From: JABFSA01 sp963827515
GTDB taxonomy: Bacteria > Acidobacteriota > Vicinamibacteria > Vicinamibacterales > UBA2999
Assembly: GCA_963827515.1 (NCBI GenBank)
Contig: CAWHBF010000012.1
Coordinates: forward strand, 1-64,000
Reading direction: 5' to 3'
DNA length: 64,000 bases
Shown here: one piece after another, positions 7,864 to 17,860 of the stretch
Numbering within the stretch: the stretch's first letter is position 1
Layout of the letters: the number at the start of each line of letters is the position of its first letter
The notes under the pieces: model-generated
The model's database searches: none
The model's input: the letters and a program-made list of their open reading frames with translations, nothing else
Told to the model about the DNA's origin: nothing
Program-made: the position numbers and the translations under genes

Positions 7864-9042
7864 ATGGTAGAGACGATGAAGACACGTGTGGTGGTGCTCG
7901 GCGCGGGATTCGGAGGCCTCGAGCTCACGACGATCCTTTCGGATGCCTTCGGCGATGCCATCGACATCGTGCTCATCGACAAAGACGATGCGTTCGTCTT
8001 CGGCTTCTCGAAGCTCGACGTGATGTTCGAGCGGAAGGTGCCGGCCGACGTGCGCCATCCATACCGCGACATCGTCAAACCGGGCGTGCGATTCTTGCAG
8101 TCCACGGTGCGGTCCATCGATCCGGTCGCCCGACGCGTGGTCACCGACGCGGGAGCGTTCGAGGGAGAGGTGCTGGTGGTCGCGCTCGGCGCCGACCTCG
8201 ACCCCGGAGCCACCCCGGGGCTGGTCGAAGGCGGCAACGAGTTCTACTCAGTGGCAGGAGCCATCGCGCTGCGCGACGCGCTCCCGCACTTCGAGCGGGG
8301 CGCGGCCATCGTCGGTGTGACAGGAAAGTCGTTCAAGTGTCCTCCAGCGCCAAGTGAAGCGGCGCTGCTGCTGCACGATTACCTCACCGCCCGGGGCCGC
8401 CGCGAAGCCACCGAGATCTCGGTGGTGATGCCGTTCGGCACGCCTATCCCCCCGTCGCCCGACACGTCGCGGGCGATCCTCGCCGCCTTCGCTGAGCGCG
8501 GTATCAGGTTCGTGAAAGACAGCCTGGTGAAGGCCCTCGACCCGGCGCGGAAAGTGGCCGTGCTGAGCGACGGGACCGAGATGCCCTACGCGCTCTTCCT
8601 CGGCGTCCCGGTTCATCGCGTGCCGGCGGTTGTCGTCGAGTCCGGGCTGGCAGCCGACGCCTACGGCTGGGTGCCGGTGAACAAGAAGACGCTTGAAACG
8701 ACGTTTCCAGGAGTCTACGCCGTGGGCGACGTGAATGGTGTGGGGACACCCAAGGCGGGCGTCTTCGCGGAAGGCGCGGCCCGTGTCGTGGCGGCCGCGA
8801 TCGTCGCGCAGCTTCGCGGAGGGCCGTCACCGGAAGCCTACAAGGGAGCCGGCTCCTGCTACGTGGAGTTCGGTCATGACCAGGTGGGACGCGTTGACGT
8901 GGACTTTCTGAGCGGCCCCAAACCGACGGGCACCTTCCAGGAGCCGTCTGACGCCCTCGTCGCAGAGAAGGCCAACTTCGGATCGAGCCGGGTTCAGCGC
9001 TGGTTCGGACAGCCGCCGCGTGGTTCCACTATCCGTCCTTGA
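7864..9042 (+). CDS. Sulfide:quinone-reductase-like FAD oxidoreductase
   Basis: The enzyme is a two-dinucleotide-binding flavoprotein. FAD binding is shown by VVVLGAGFGGLE near the N-terminus and by FPGVYAVGDVNGVGTPKAG near residue 295. The central segment KSFKCPPAPSEAALLLHDYL holds C159 in the place where sulfide:quinone reductases and flavocytochrome c sulfide dehydrogenases carry a redox-active cysteine. A second cysteine occurs near residue 337 (GAGSCYVEFG). Sulfide oxidation is therefore a reasonable guess but not proved; a type II NADH dehydrogenase-like role is the alternative. The start is either 7864 or 7876 (MKTRVVVLG). Confidence 0.75.
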   Translation: MVETMKTRVVVLGAGFGGLELTTILSDAFGDAIDIVLIDKDDAFVFGFSKLDVMFERKVPADVRHPYRDIVKPGVRFLQSTVRSIDPVARRVVTDAGAFEGEVLVVALGADLDPGATPGLVEGGNEFYSVAGAIALRDALPHFERGAAIVGVTGKSFKCPPAPSEAALLLHDYLTARGRREATEISVVMPFGTPIPPSPDTSRAILAAFAERGIRFVKDSLVKALDPARKVAVLSDGTEMPYALFLGVPVHRVPAVVVESGLAADAYGWVPVNKKTLETTFPGVYAVGDVNGVGTPKAGVFAEGAARVVAAAIVAQLRGGPSPEAYKGAGSCYVEFGHDQVGRVDVDFLSGPKPTGTFQEPSDALVAEKANFGSSRVQRWFGQPPRGSTIRP

Positions 9043-10051
9043 CCTCTCGCCGGTCGCGGCCTCGTCCACACCACGCCAGGCGATTCTGGACTCGACCGCG
9101 CTCGCGGTGCGATGTGACGCACTCGGCTACACCCGCTACTGGGTCGCTGAACATCACAGCCTGCCGAATATCGCGACGTCCGCACCCGAAGTGCTGATCG
9201 CTCACATCGCCGCGACCACCCCGCGCATTCGCGTCGGCGCCGGCGGCATCATGCTGCCCAACCACAATCCGCTCAGGGTCGTCGAAATCTTCCGGACATT
9301 GGAGGCCCTTCACCCCGGCCGCATCGACCTCGGACTGGGACGGGCGCCCGGCACCGACCCGGTCACCGCCGGCGCGTTGCGACGGGGAGCGGCCGACGAC
9401 CCCGATGGCCGCCTGGCCGAACTGCTCGCGTACGCAAACGGCACCTTCCCGGAGGGGCACCCGTTTCGCGACGTTGTCCCCATGCCGTCGGACGTGACGC
9501 TTCCCCCGATCTGGATGCTGGGATCCACGCTCGCCGGCGCATCGATTGCCGCCTCACTCGGGGTGCGCTACGCGTTCGCAGGCCACTTCGCCATGCGCAA
9601 CGCCACGAGCGCGATGGCCTGGTATCGAAAACAGTTCGTGCCCTCGCCCGTGCTCGAGAGACCCTACGCGATGCTGGCGGTCGCGGTCGTCTGCGGTCCC
9701 GATGACGAGGAGGCGGAGCGGATGGCGGCGCCCGCCCGACTTGCGGTCGTGAGAAACAGGACTGGACGCCGCGCGCCGATTGCCAGCATCGAAGAGGCGC
9801 TGGCCTACCGCTACACGCCGGAGGAAGAGGCGATCGCCGAGGAGTTCGTCGTGGGTTCGATCGTTGGAGGTCCCAAGCGGGTGCTGAGCAAACTGGCGGC
9901 GCTGGCGCGAGACACGGGCGCCGACGAACTCATGCTGTCCACGATCACGTCGACCCGAGAAGACCGCGTGGCGTCGTACGAACTGGTCTCGCGCGCGGCT
10001 GGCCTATCCGACGCCCCGCGCTCCCAATGGTTACCGCGCGGTGGCGGATGA
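9020..10051 (+). CDS. LLM-class flavin-dependent oxidoreductase (MsnO8 group)
   Basis: This bacterial luciferase-like monooxygenase is of the single-component group often annotated MsnO8. Diagnostic motifs in order are SVLDLSPVA, RYWVAEHHSLPNIATSAPEVLIAHIA, VGAGGIMLPNHNPL, and EALHPGRIDLGLGRAPGTDP. The family uses reduced FMN; the substrate is unknown. The GTG start at 9020 lies inside the end of the preceding flavoprotein gene (23-base overlap in another frame), which suggests translational coupling. Its 3' end overlaps the convergent protease gene by about 20 bases. Confidence 0.85.
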   Translation: MVPLSVLDLSPVAASSTPRQAILDSTALAVRCDALGYTRYWVAEHHSLPNIATSAPEVLIAHIAATTPRIRVGAGGIMLPNHNPLRVVEIFRTLEALHPGRIDLGLGRAPGTDPVTAGALRRGAADDPDGRLAELLAYANGTFPEGHPFRDVVPMPSDVTLPPIWMLGSTLAGASIAASLGVRYAFAGHFAMRNATSAMAWYRKQFVPSPVLERPYAMLAVAVVCGPDDEEAERMAAPARLAVVRNRTGRRAPIASIEEALAYRYTPEEEAIAEEFVVGSIVGGPKRVLSKLAALARDTGADELMLSTITSTREDRVASYELVSRAAGLSDAPRSQWLPRGGG

Positions 10052-12023
10052 TTCGTTCGATGGTCCGCTCTCAGCGGTGCCCATCGCCGCCACGTAGTAG
10101 GTATACGTCACTCCGCTCGTCAGCCCCGAATTGACGGCGCTCGTCCCCGAGGCACTGCCGATATAGGCGAACGAGGTCGTGGCGGTCTTCCGGTAGATTC
10201 GATAACTCGCAGCGCCCGCCGAGCCGGTCCAGGACAGTCCGATCTGCTTCTTCGCCGTCATCTGCTGCGCCACGAAATTGGTCGGGGCGGCAGGGGCGGG
10301 TGTGACAGGGACGGTGACGTCCGCGCACGCCTCGTTGGAGTTGCCGCTCGACGAGCCTCCCCTCACGGCCTGCACGACGTAGCAGTACGTACCCGACGCG
10401 GGAACCGTGTCGAGGTAGCCAGTGTCCGAGACACCAGATGCAATCGTGCTGTACGACCCGCCGTTCAGCTTCCGCAGGACGCTGTACGTCGTCGAACTGT
10501 CCGCATCCTCGGCGGGATCCCAGTCGAGACTCACGTCCGCATCGGAAACCTGCACGGTCAGGCTGGTGGGCGCGTCGGGCGCCGGCCCGCCAATGGAGCC
10601 GAACCAGCCGGCGATGTTCAGCCTGCCTCCCGTGGCGGTCTTGCCTGCCAGCGAGGCCGTGGGCGTGGTGGACGCCAGGATGGCCTGCTTGACCTCGACG
10701 GCGGTCGGATCCGCATGCATCGACGCGTAGAGCGCAGCGGCGCCGGTGACGTGCGGCGTGGCCATCGATGTGCCGTTGTACGAGCTGTACCGATTGCCGG
10801 GCGTGGTGGAGTAGACCGAGACGCCCGGGGCGGCGAGAATCGACCGTGGTGGCCCCGTAGCCCGAGAACGAGGCCAGTGTGCCCGCTCCCCCTGAGCAGT
10901 ATGAGGAGGCCGACGACCCACAGAGAGCGGCGACGGCAATGACGGCGTCGAAGCTCGCGGCCGACTCGGTCCCGGTCCCGATGGCCGTGTTGTAGTTCGA
11001 CGGGTAGCTGTTCGTCGTGTCGTTGTTCGTGGTCGAGTTGCCGGCGGCGGCAATGAACAGAATCCCCGCCTTCGCTCCGCGGATGATCGCATCGTGCAGC
11101 GCCTGCGAATAGCCGCCCCCTCCCCACGAGTTGTTCGTGGCCACGATGTTCAGGTCGTGGAGGAGCTTCAGGTTTGTGAGATAGTCGACCGCCTTGATGG
11201 CATTGGCCGTCGTTCCTCCGTTCGTGCCGAGGAACTTGGCAGAGATAATCCGGACGTTCCAGTTGACCCCCGCGACACCGACACCGTTGCCGCCCGGGGC
11301 GCCGATCGTCCCGGATACATGCGTGCCGTGCGCGTCGATGCTCAGCCGCCGGTTGCTGCCGTCATAGACGGAGCTGTCGTTGTTCGCGAAGTCCCAGCCC
11401 CGAACGTCGTCTACGTAGCCGTTGCCGTCGTTGTCGACCCCGTCGACCTGTTCGTACGGGTTCGTCCAGATGTTGGCGGCGAGATCCTCGTGGTTGTAGT
11501 CAATCCCCTCGTCGATGACGCCGACGAGGACACTGTTGCTGCCGGTCTGAACATTCTCCCAGGCCGTGGCCGCCCCGCTTCCGAAAGCGTTCGCCGGGGC
11601 CGTGTCGGCGCTGTACATGCCCCAGAGCGAGCCGTCGGTGAAGTAGGGATCGTTCGAGGTGTCGTGGTGGGTATAGATCCAGTTTGGCTCCACGAAGGCG
11701 ACGGCCGGATGCTGGGCGAGCACGGCGATCGCGTTGGCCATCGACAGGCCCGGCGGGATGACCGCCAGTTCGAGTTCGGCGGTGCCGCGCCCGCGCAACA
11801 GCTCCTTCCGCTGCGCATTCACCCATCCCCGCGCGTTCTGCTGATCGCCGGCACTGACGCCTGAACGAAACTGGACCAGCAGCTCCGTCGCACTCGCGCG
11901 ACCGTCCGCGACGGCCTGGGCCACATCGGCTGCCGAATCGGCTGGCCGTTGCGCGTGGGTGGGCGCGACGACCGCCGCGAGGGCGAGGAGGAGGGCGGCC
12001 AGGGCGGAGGCATACTTGTTCAT
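10031..12023 (-). CDS. Subtilisin-family (S8) secreted protease with two FN3 domains, frame broken once
   Basis: The start at 12023 encodes a signal peptide (MNKYASALAALLLALAAVVA), then an inhibitor-like propeptide (about residues 25-120, ending VAFVEPNWIY). The S8 catalytic domain follows, with D171 in VGVIDEGIDYNHEDL and H232 in DAHGTHVSG. The nucleophile serine (NGTSMATPHVTGAAALYASM) lies after a one-base insertion at about 10838-10839, which shifts the frame in the middle of the catalytic domain. Removing one base joins GYGATTVD to LAAPGVSVYS perfectly. The C-terminus holds two fibronectin type III domains (PDAPTSLTVQ... and PAAPTNFVAQ...). A Ca-binding-like loop, DGVDNDGNGYVDD, follows the catalytic Asp. 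The protease is divergent from the PrcB-like gene. Confidence 0.8.
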
Positions 12024-12148
12024 AGGTGGACATATTCTGAACGGAGTCTCGTCCAGTCTTTCAGTAGCACTCTCATTTACCGTGCAAGCGAGTCACGTTC
12101 AGTGAAGCGGCGGGAATCCCGCCCGGTTCGCCGTCAGGAGGGGATCCC

Positions 12149-12598
12149 ATGTGCTCGATCGTCGGCGGAGAAACGGTGGCTCGTCTGATGCTGGCGGGCG
12201 TTCTCGCCATGCCGCAGGCCGTGCTTCAGGAACTCGTGCCGGAGACACTGGCGCAGGGAGCGCAGAGTCGGATCGAACAGCCCCGGCAGGTCGTGGTGCG
12301 AACGGTCGAGGCGTGGCGCGCGCTCTGGGCGGCGCACAGCCCGCAGCCGGCCCCGCCGGTCGACTTCTCGCGCGTGGTTGTCGTCGGGGTCTTCCTTGGA
12401 GACCGGCCGACGGCCGGATTCCTCGTCGAAATTACGGGCGTGACGTCGCAGGCCGGGCAGGCGGTGGTCCGGTTCGTGGAGCATCGGCCGGCGCCCGATG
12501 CCATCCTCGCGCAGGTCATCACCGCGCCGTTCCATCTCGTGGTGCTACCCGCCAGCCTTGGGTCCATCACGTTTCAGCAGAGTGAGTCGCCACGGTAG
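12149..12598 (+). CDS. PrcB-like protein
   Basis: The 149-residue product ends with the hallmark of the PrcB C-terminal domain: VVVGVFLGDRPTAGFLVEI, VVRFVEHRPAPDAI, and TAPFHLVVLPAS. In Treponema denticola, PrcB is a partner of the subtilisin-like protease PrtP in the dentilisin complex; in other bacteria the domain occurs in many secreted proteins of unknown role. An S8 protease gene lies directly upstream in the opposite direction. The ATG at 12149 has GGAGGGG ten bases before it. The N-terminus (RLMLAGVLAMPQAVLQ) is only weakly signal-like. Confidence 0.75.
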   Translation: MCSIVGGETVARLMLAGVLAMPQAVLQELVPETLAQGAQSRIEQPRQVVVRTVEAWRALWAAHSPQPAPPVDFSRVVVVGVFLGDRPTAGFLVEITGVTSQAGQAVVRFVEHRPAPDAILAQVITAPFHLVVLPASLGSITFQQSESPR

Positions 12599-12794
12599 CG
12601 TGAGGTGAGCCTCAGACCCTAGCGTTGACGAGCGAAGTTGCCTACAGAAAGCTCAGCCACCACTCCTGACGACCGAGCCTTGACGGCCGCCACCCATCTG
12701 CAGAAGAACAGCGCGGCCACGACCAGCAGCCACGCGGCGTAGAAAGCGCCCCGCTGGTAAGATGGGCCTCGAATCGCCGTCCAGTGGTCGGACG

Positions 12795-14492
12795 ATGAGC
12801 AAACAGCCCGAATATCGCGACCCGATGAGCCGCACGGCGGTGCGACAGCTCGTCTGGCTGGGCGCTGCCGGAACTGGCGTCTTCATCGCGCTCATGGTCG
12901 CGCTCGCCTGGGCGTCGTCGCTGACGGGAGGCAGCGCCGGCGGGGGCGCGGGGATCGACTTCGAGACGAAGACGATCACCATCGTCATCGAAGACGAACC
13001 TCCACAGCTTGACTCCACCCGCGTCACTGACACCATCAGCTTTCGAATCCTCGGCCACGTCATGGAAGGGCTGCTGAAGTACGACGCCAGCAACCAGGTC
13101 GTTCCGGGTGTTGCTGACCGATGGGAGATCCGTCCCGAGGGGGCGACGTTCTGGCTCCGCGAGGATGCACGTTGGAGCGACGGGAAGCCGGTGACCGCAC
13201 ACGACTTCGTCTTCGCCTGGCGCAAGGTCGTGGACCCGGTCAACGCGTCTCAGTACGCCTTCATCCTCTACTACGTGAAGAACGCCGAGGCGATCAACAC
13301 GAAGAAGATACCGCCCGATCAACTCGGCGTGCGGGCCCTGAGCGACCGCGTGCTGGAAGTCGAATTCGAGCGCCCGGTTGCCTTCTTCGACAAGCTCGTC
13401 ACCTTCGGCCTCTACTTCCCGATCCGCGAGGACTTCTACGCGAGCCGCGGCGACCGGTATGCCGCCGACGCGGGCGACCTGATCTTCAACGGGCCCTTCA
13501 TGATGACTCGCTGGGTGCACGGCGCGCACGTGCGGCTCGAGAAGAACCCGCGTTACTGGGACCGCGACGCCATTCGGCTGAACGCGATCGACATGCCCTA
13601 CGTCACGGCCGATGCAACCGCCGTCATCAACCTTTTCAAGGACGGTTCTGTCGTATCGGCAGGCCTCGGGAGCGAACAGCTCGACGAGGCGATGAAACTG
13701 CGGTGGAATCTTGGCCGCTACGACGACGGATCGTTGTGGTATCTGGACTTCAACTTCCGTCCCGACCGCGTCACCCGCAACCTGCATCTGCGGAAGGCGC
13801 TTCAGCTCGTCAACGACCCGGGTGAACTCGTCAACAAGGTAATCGCCATCCCAGGCTTCCGGCCGGCCGCGTCACTCTTCCCATCGTGGCTGACCGGCAT
13901 CTCCGGGCCGTTTCGACAGGAGTACCCGCCACCGGCCGTCACGCCGGACGTTGCGAAGGCCCGGGAGCATCTCGAGATCGCGAAGCGTGAGCTGGGCCTG
14001 ACGGACATCCCGCCATTGGTGCTTCTCACCGACGATACGCCGACTGCCAACAAGCAGGCGGAGTACTTCCAGAGCCTCTTCCGGCGAACGCTCGGCCTCG
14101 AGATCCGCATCGACAAGCAGATCTTCAAGCAGCGACTCCAGAAGACGACCGACGGTGACTTCGACATCGTGTCAGCCGGCTGGGGTCCCGACTACGCGGA
14201 TCCGTTGACCTATGGCGATCTGTACGCCTCCTGGAACGGCAACAACCGTGGCCTGTACAGCAACCCAGCGCTCGACGCACAGGTGCGCATCGCGCAGAAC
14301 TCACTCGATCCACAGGTGCGCATGAAGGCCTTCGCCGAAATCCAGCGCATCATGATCGAAGACGCGGTGCATCTGCCCAACTACGAGCGCGGCCGGGTCT
14401 TCGTGCAGGACCCTCGCCTCAAAGGGGTCGTACGGCGGGCGGTGGGCACCGATCCGGACTACACGAACGCCTATCTCGTAGAGAATCCGTAA
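12795..14492 (+). CDS. Peptide ABC transporter substrate-binding protein (SBP family 5)
   Basis: This is the extracytoplasmic solute receptor of the importer encoded by the four following genes. The N-terminus has one transmembrane segment (GTGVFIALMVALAWASSL) without a lipobox cysteine, so it is probably anchored as an uncleaved helix. Family motifs are ITIVIEDEPPQLDS, LKYDASNQVVPGVADRWEI, WSDGKPVTAHDFVFAWRKVVDP and GDLIFNGPFMMTRW. Its size fits DppA/OppA proteins. Starts at 12762 (longer) and 12825 (MSRTAV) are also possible, since none has a good ribosome-binding site. The permease gene begins 12 bases after the stop. Confidence 0.85.
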   Translation: MSKQPEYRDPMSRTAVRQLVWLGAAGTGVFIALMVALAWASSLTGGSAGGGAGIDFETKTITIVIEDEPPQLDSTRVTDTISFRILGHVMEGLLKYDASNQVVPGVADRWEIRPEGATFWLREDARWSDGKPVTAHDFVFAWRKVVDPVNASQYAFILYYVKNAEAINTKKIPPDQLGVRALSDRVLEVEFERPVAFFDKLVTFGLYFPIREDFYASRGDRYAADAGDLIFNGPFMMTRWVHGAHVRLEKNPRYWDRDAIRLNAIDMPYVTADATAVINLFKDGSVVSAGLGSEQLDEAMKLRWNLGRYDDGSLWYLDFNFRPDRVTRNLHLRKALQLVNDPGELVNKVIAIPGFRPAASLFPSWLTGISGPFRQEYPPPAVTPDVAKAREHLEIAKRELGLTDIPPLVLLTDDTPTANKQAEYFQSLFRRTLGLEIRIDKQIFKQRLQKTTDGDFDIVSAGWGPDYADPLTYGDLYASWNGNNRGLYSNPALDAQVRIAQNSLDPQVRMKAFAEIQRIMIEDAVHLPNYERGRVFVQDPRLKGVVRRAVGTDPDYTNAYLVENP

Positions 14493-14503
14493 GCAGCCCC
14501 GCT

Positions 14504-15436
14504 GTGCTCATCTACACGCTCAAGCGCGTCATTCAAGGCATCGTCACGGTCTGGTTCATCGCCACCGCGACGTTCGTCGCGATGCACGCCGTGCCAGGCG
14601 ATCCGCTCGCCGACCAGCGCGCTACGACGGAACAGATCCGGCGGAACCTGCAAGCACGCTACGGACTCGACCGTCCGTTGATCGAGCAGTACGGCATCTT
14701 CATCGGCAACACGCTGAAGGGCGACTTCGGCATCTCCTTCACGCAGGAGAACCGCCGCGTCAACGACATCATCTTCGAGAGCTTTCCTGTCTCCGCGACG
14801 CTCGGTGTTCTGGCGGTGGTCTTCGCTGCGTTCGGCGGCGTGGTCTGGGGCGCGCTCACGGCGATCTACAGGAATCGCCTGCCGGATCACATCATCACGT
14901 TTCTCGTGATCCTCGGCATCTCCGTGCCGAGCTTCGTCGTCGCCGCACTCGGTCAGCTCGCACTCGTGGATATCAACGCCTGGCTTGGCTTCTCATTGTT
15001 GCCGGTCGCCGGATGGGGCTCCGTCCGCCACATGATCGTGCCGTCGATGGTGCTGGGGCTCGGCACGATGGCGTACCTCACGCGCCTCATGCGCTCGTCA
15101 ATGCTCGAGATCACCGGCTCCGACTTCATTCGGACGGCTCGCGCCAAGGGCCTGCCGCCCACGCGCATCTTTCTGAAGCACCAGTTGCGCAACGCGATCC
15201 TGCCGGTCGTGACCGTGCTCGGGCCGGCAATTGCCGCGATCACCACCGGAGGCTTCGTAGTGGAGCTCGTGTTCGCGATTCCTGGGCTCGGCCGAAGTTT
15301 CGTCCAGTCGGTGCAGCAGCTCGACTACACGGTCATCATGGGGACGACGGTCTTCTACGGCGCCTTTCTGGTCTTCATGGTCATCGTGGTGGACCTGCTG
15401 TATGGGTTGATCGACCCGCGCGTGAGGCTCGAGTGA
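14504..15436 (+). CDS. Peptide ABC transporter permease, DppB/OppB type
   Basis: This inner-membrane permease has six predicted transmembrane helices. The N-terminal signature is TLKRVIQGIVTVWFIATATF followed by PGDPLADQ. The cytoplasmic EAA-type loop is seen in DFIRTARAKGLPPTRIFLKH, and the C-terminus carries FVVELVFAIPGLGRSFVQS and DLLYGLIDPRVRLE, both typical of DppB. The GTG at 14504 is the only start giving the complete first helix. It lies between the receptor and the second permease of a five-gene operon. Confidence 0.9.
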   Translation: MLIYTLKRVIQGIVTVWFIATATFVAMHAVPGDPLADQRATTEQIRRNLQARYGLDRPLIEQYGIFIGNTLKGDFGISFTQENRRVNDIIFESFPVSATLGVLAVVFAAFGGVVWGALTAIYRNRLPDHIITFLVILGISVPSFVVAALGQLALVDINAWLGFSLLPVAGWGSVRHMIVPSMVLGLGTMAYLTRLMRSSMLEITGSDFIRTARAKGLPPTRIFLKHQLRNAILPVVTVLGPAIAAITTGGFVVELVFAIPGLGRSFVQSVQQLDYTVIMGTTVFYGAFLVFMVIVVDLLYGLIDPRVRLE

Positions 15437-15446
15437 GCGTTCGACC

Positions 15447-16841
15447 ATGAATGCGGTCGAGCGCTTTGCACCCCTCGATTTCGAGCCGGCCGTCATCGAA
15501 CGGCAGGTCCATGCGATCTCACGCCCGTCCCTCTCGTACTGGCAGGACGCGGGGCGCCGCCTCAGAAGCAACTGGCGCGCATCGGCCTCGCTTGGCCATC
15601 ATCGTCGGCCTTGTCGCGTTTGCGATCGCTGGACCCTGGGTGTGGCGTGTTGATCCGGCCGCACAGGATATCGACCAGATCAGCCAGGCACCATCCCTTC
15701 CCTCCACCGCGCTGATTGTCGAGCCAAGCGCACCGTGGGCAGGCGTGACGACGGAGCCCATCCGGTCGGGGCAGGCCGTCACGAACCTGCGCCTGGCCGA
15801 ACCAGCGACGACGCAGACAGTGCGCGCTCGTATGGGAGCCAGTGCTCGGCGCAACTGGGTACGTGATCTATCGCAGCATTTACGATCCCGCGCCGGATCG
15901 CGCGCTGGGACTGCCGCTTGGTGACGTGCTCGGGGCACAACGCGCCAGCTATGAAGACCGGTTGGATCTCGACCCGACTCGCTACTGGTACTCGGTTGTC
16001 GTTCTCGATGCGAGCCGCGCCGAGCATGACGAATACACAACGCTTGTCGTCGATGCGGTTCGGGCGGTCTCTCCCGAGGAAGCGGTGGCTCGCGGGTGGG
16101 CATCCGACGCCGCCGCGTTCGGGCGTCGGCGATCAGATCACGCTGCCGTTTCACCCCCTGGGCACTGACTATCTCGGTCGCGACATGCTGGCGCGACTCG
16201 CGTACGGAGCGCGGGTATCGCTCTTCATCGGCGTGGTGGCGCCGCTCCTGTTCGTGCTCATCGGGATCGTCTACGGCAGCATCGCCGGATTCGTGGGGGG
16301 ACGCATCGACCAGCTGCTGATGCGCTTTGCGGAGTTCGTCATCGCACTGCCGTTTCTGCTGTTCATGATCCTCTTCAAGATCGCCTTCGGCATCGGGCCT
16401 GGAGAGAGCGGGGTCTTTCCAATGCTCGTGGCGCTGGTGATCCTCGACTGGCCGCCCACCGCCAGACTCGTGCGGGGACAGATCCTGCAGATTCGACAGG
16501 AGGGCTACGTCTCCGCGTCGCAGCTCCTGGGCGCCAAGACCGGCTACCTGCTGTTCCGGCACATGATTCCCAACACGCTGGGCGTGATCCTCGTCACCCT
16601 CACGTTTGCGGTGCCGAGCGCGATCTTCACAGAGGCCTTCCTCTCGTTCATCGGCATGGGCGTCGCGCCGCCGACGCCATCGTGGGGCAGCATGGCGAAC
16701 GAAGGGATCCGCACCATGCTGTCGCACCCGCACGAGCTGATCTTCCCCGCCGTCTTCATCAGCGTCGCGGTGCTGGCCTTCAATCTGCTCGGCGACGGGC
16801 TGCGTGACGCGCTCGACGTGCGCATGCGAGGCCGCGAATGA
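15447..16841 (+). CDS. Peptide ABC transporter permease, OppC type, with FN3-like insertion; three frame breaks
   Basis: The frame starting at 15447 gives a cytoplasmic N-terminus typical of OppC (SYWQDAGRRLRSNWRA). An extra base at about 15587 moves to RLAIIVGLVAFAIAGPWVW, the first helix. A second extra base at about 15831 moves to WEPVLGATGYVIYRSI, and a third at about 16125 moves to DQITLPFHPLGTDYLGRDM and the five-helix permease core with its EAA loop. The three breaks together restore the phase, and the protein is coherent throughout. Between helix 1 and the LGTD motif, where OppC normally has about 25 residues, there are about 130, including a fibronectin III-like domain (about 15778-16080). 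The stop overlaps the next ATG by four bases. Confidence 0.75.
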
Positions 16842-17860
16842 CCGCTCCGCCCGTCCTTGACGTCGCGGATCTCCACGTCGAATTCGATACATATGGCGGC
16901 ATCGTCAAGGCGGTGCGCGGCGCGAGCTTCAGCGTGCACGCGGGGAAGACGCTCGCGATCGTCGGCGAGTCGGGCTGCGGCAAGTCGGTGTCCGTGCAAA
17001 GCATCATGGGCCTGATTCCGATGCCGCCCGGCCGCATCACGCGCGGCACGGCGCTGCTCGACGGCGTGGACATCATCCGGCAGAAGATCGTCAACGGTCA
17101 GGACGTGCGCGGCGATCGCGTCGGCATGATTTTTCAGGACCCGATGAGCGCGCTGAATCCGACGATGCGGGTCGGCGACCAGATCGCCGAGACGCTGCAA
17201 GTGCACCGCGGATACTCGAAACGCAAGGCCTTCGACCGCGCGGTCGAAGTACTGACCCTGGCCAACATCCCGGAAGCGGAAAAGCGTGCGCGGCAGTACC
17301 CGTTCGCATTCTCCGGCGGCATGCTCCAGCGGGCGATGATCGCGATCGCCATCGCCTGCGAACCGGCCGTGCTCATCGCCGATGAGCCGACGACGGCGCT
17401 CGACGTCACGATCCAGGCGCAGATCCTCGACCTGCTCAAGGCATTGCAGGCCAGGAACGGCATGGCCATCGTACTGATCACCCACGATCTCGGCGTTGTC
17501 GCGCGCATGGCCGACGAGGTGGCCGTCATGTATGCGGGCGAGATCGTCGAAAAAGGAAGCGTGGACGATGTGTTCTATCGCGCCGCGCATCCGTACACGC
17601 TGGGACTCAAGGCGGCGATGCCGAGCAGCACGACATCGAAGGCGGAGGGTCTGAGACCAATCGAAGGTACGCCGCCCGACCTCTTCGCTCCGCCAACCGG
17701 TTGCGGTTATTTCGCGCGATGCCCGCACGCGATGCGCCTCTGCGGGCCTTCACATCCGTTCCGCTTCGACGTCGATCCAGGGCACGAGGCCTTGTGTTGG
17801 CTGCACCATCCGGACGCGCCTGGCACCGCACCCGAACTGCACCGTAGGGGACAGGCGTGA
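16838..17860 (+). CDS. Peptide ABC transporter ATP-binding protein, DppD/OppD type
   Basis: This is the first of two ATPases of the importer. The Walker A motif is VGESGCGKSVSVQS, the Q-loop is MIFQDPMSALNPTMRVG, the ABC signature is FSGGMLQRAMIA (variant LSGGQ), and Walker B is AVLIADEPTTALDVT, followed by the H-loop ITHDLGV. The C-terminal oligopeptide-transporter domain contains a cysteine cluster (CGYFARCPHAMRLC), a probable Fe-S site as in OppD/DppD. It overlaps the permease before it by ATGA and the next ATPase by GTGA, so all are translated from one messenger. Confidence 0.92.
   Translation: MTAPPVLDVADLHVEFDTYGGIVKAVRGASFSVHAGKTLAIVGESGCGKSVSVQSIMGLIPMPPGRITRGTALLDGVDIIRQKIVNGQDVRGDRVGMIFQDPMSALNPTMRVGDQIAETLQVHRGYSKRKAFDRAVEVLTLANIPEAEKRARQYPFAFSGGMLQRAMIAIAIACEPAVLIADEPTTALDVTIQAQILDLLKALQARNGMAIVLITHDLGVVARMADEVAVMYAGEIVEKGSVDDVFYRAAHPYTLGLKAAMPSSTTSKAEGLRPIEGTPPDLFAPPTGCGYFARCPHAMRLCGPSHPFRFDVDPGHEALCWLHHPDAPGTAPELHRRGQA

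Noticed and set aside
12644..12775. Hydrophobic minus-strand stretch (AAWLLVVAALFFCRW) before the importer operon
   Set aside because: No start codon is available close upstream and no family is recognised; probably chance.
12642..13787. 381-residue minus-strand open frame opposite the peptide-binding protein
   Set aside because: It has no motif and overlaps a clear SBP family 5 gene.
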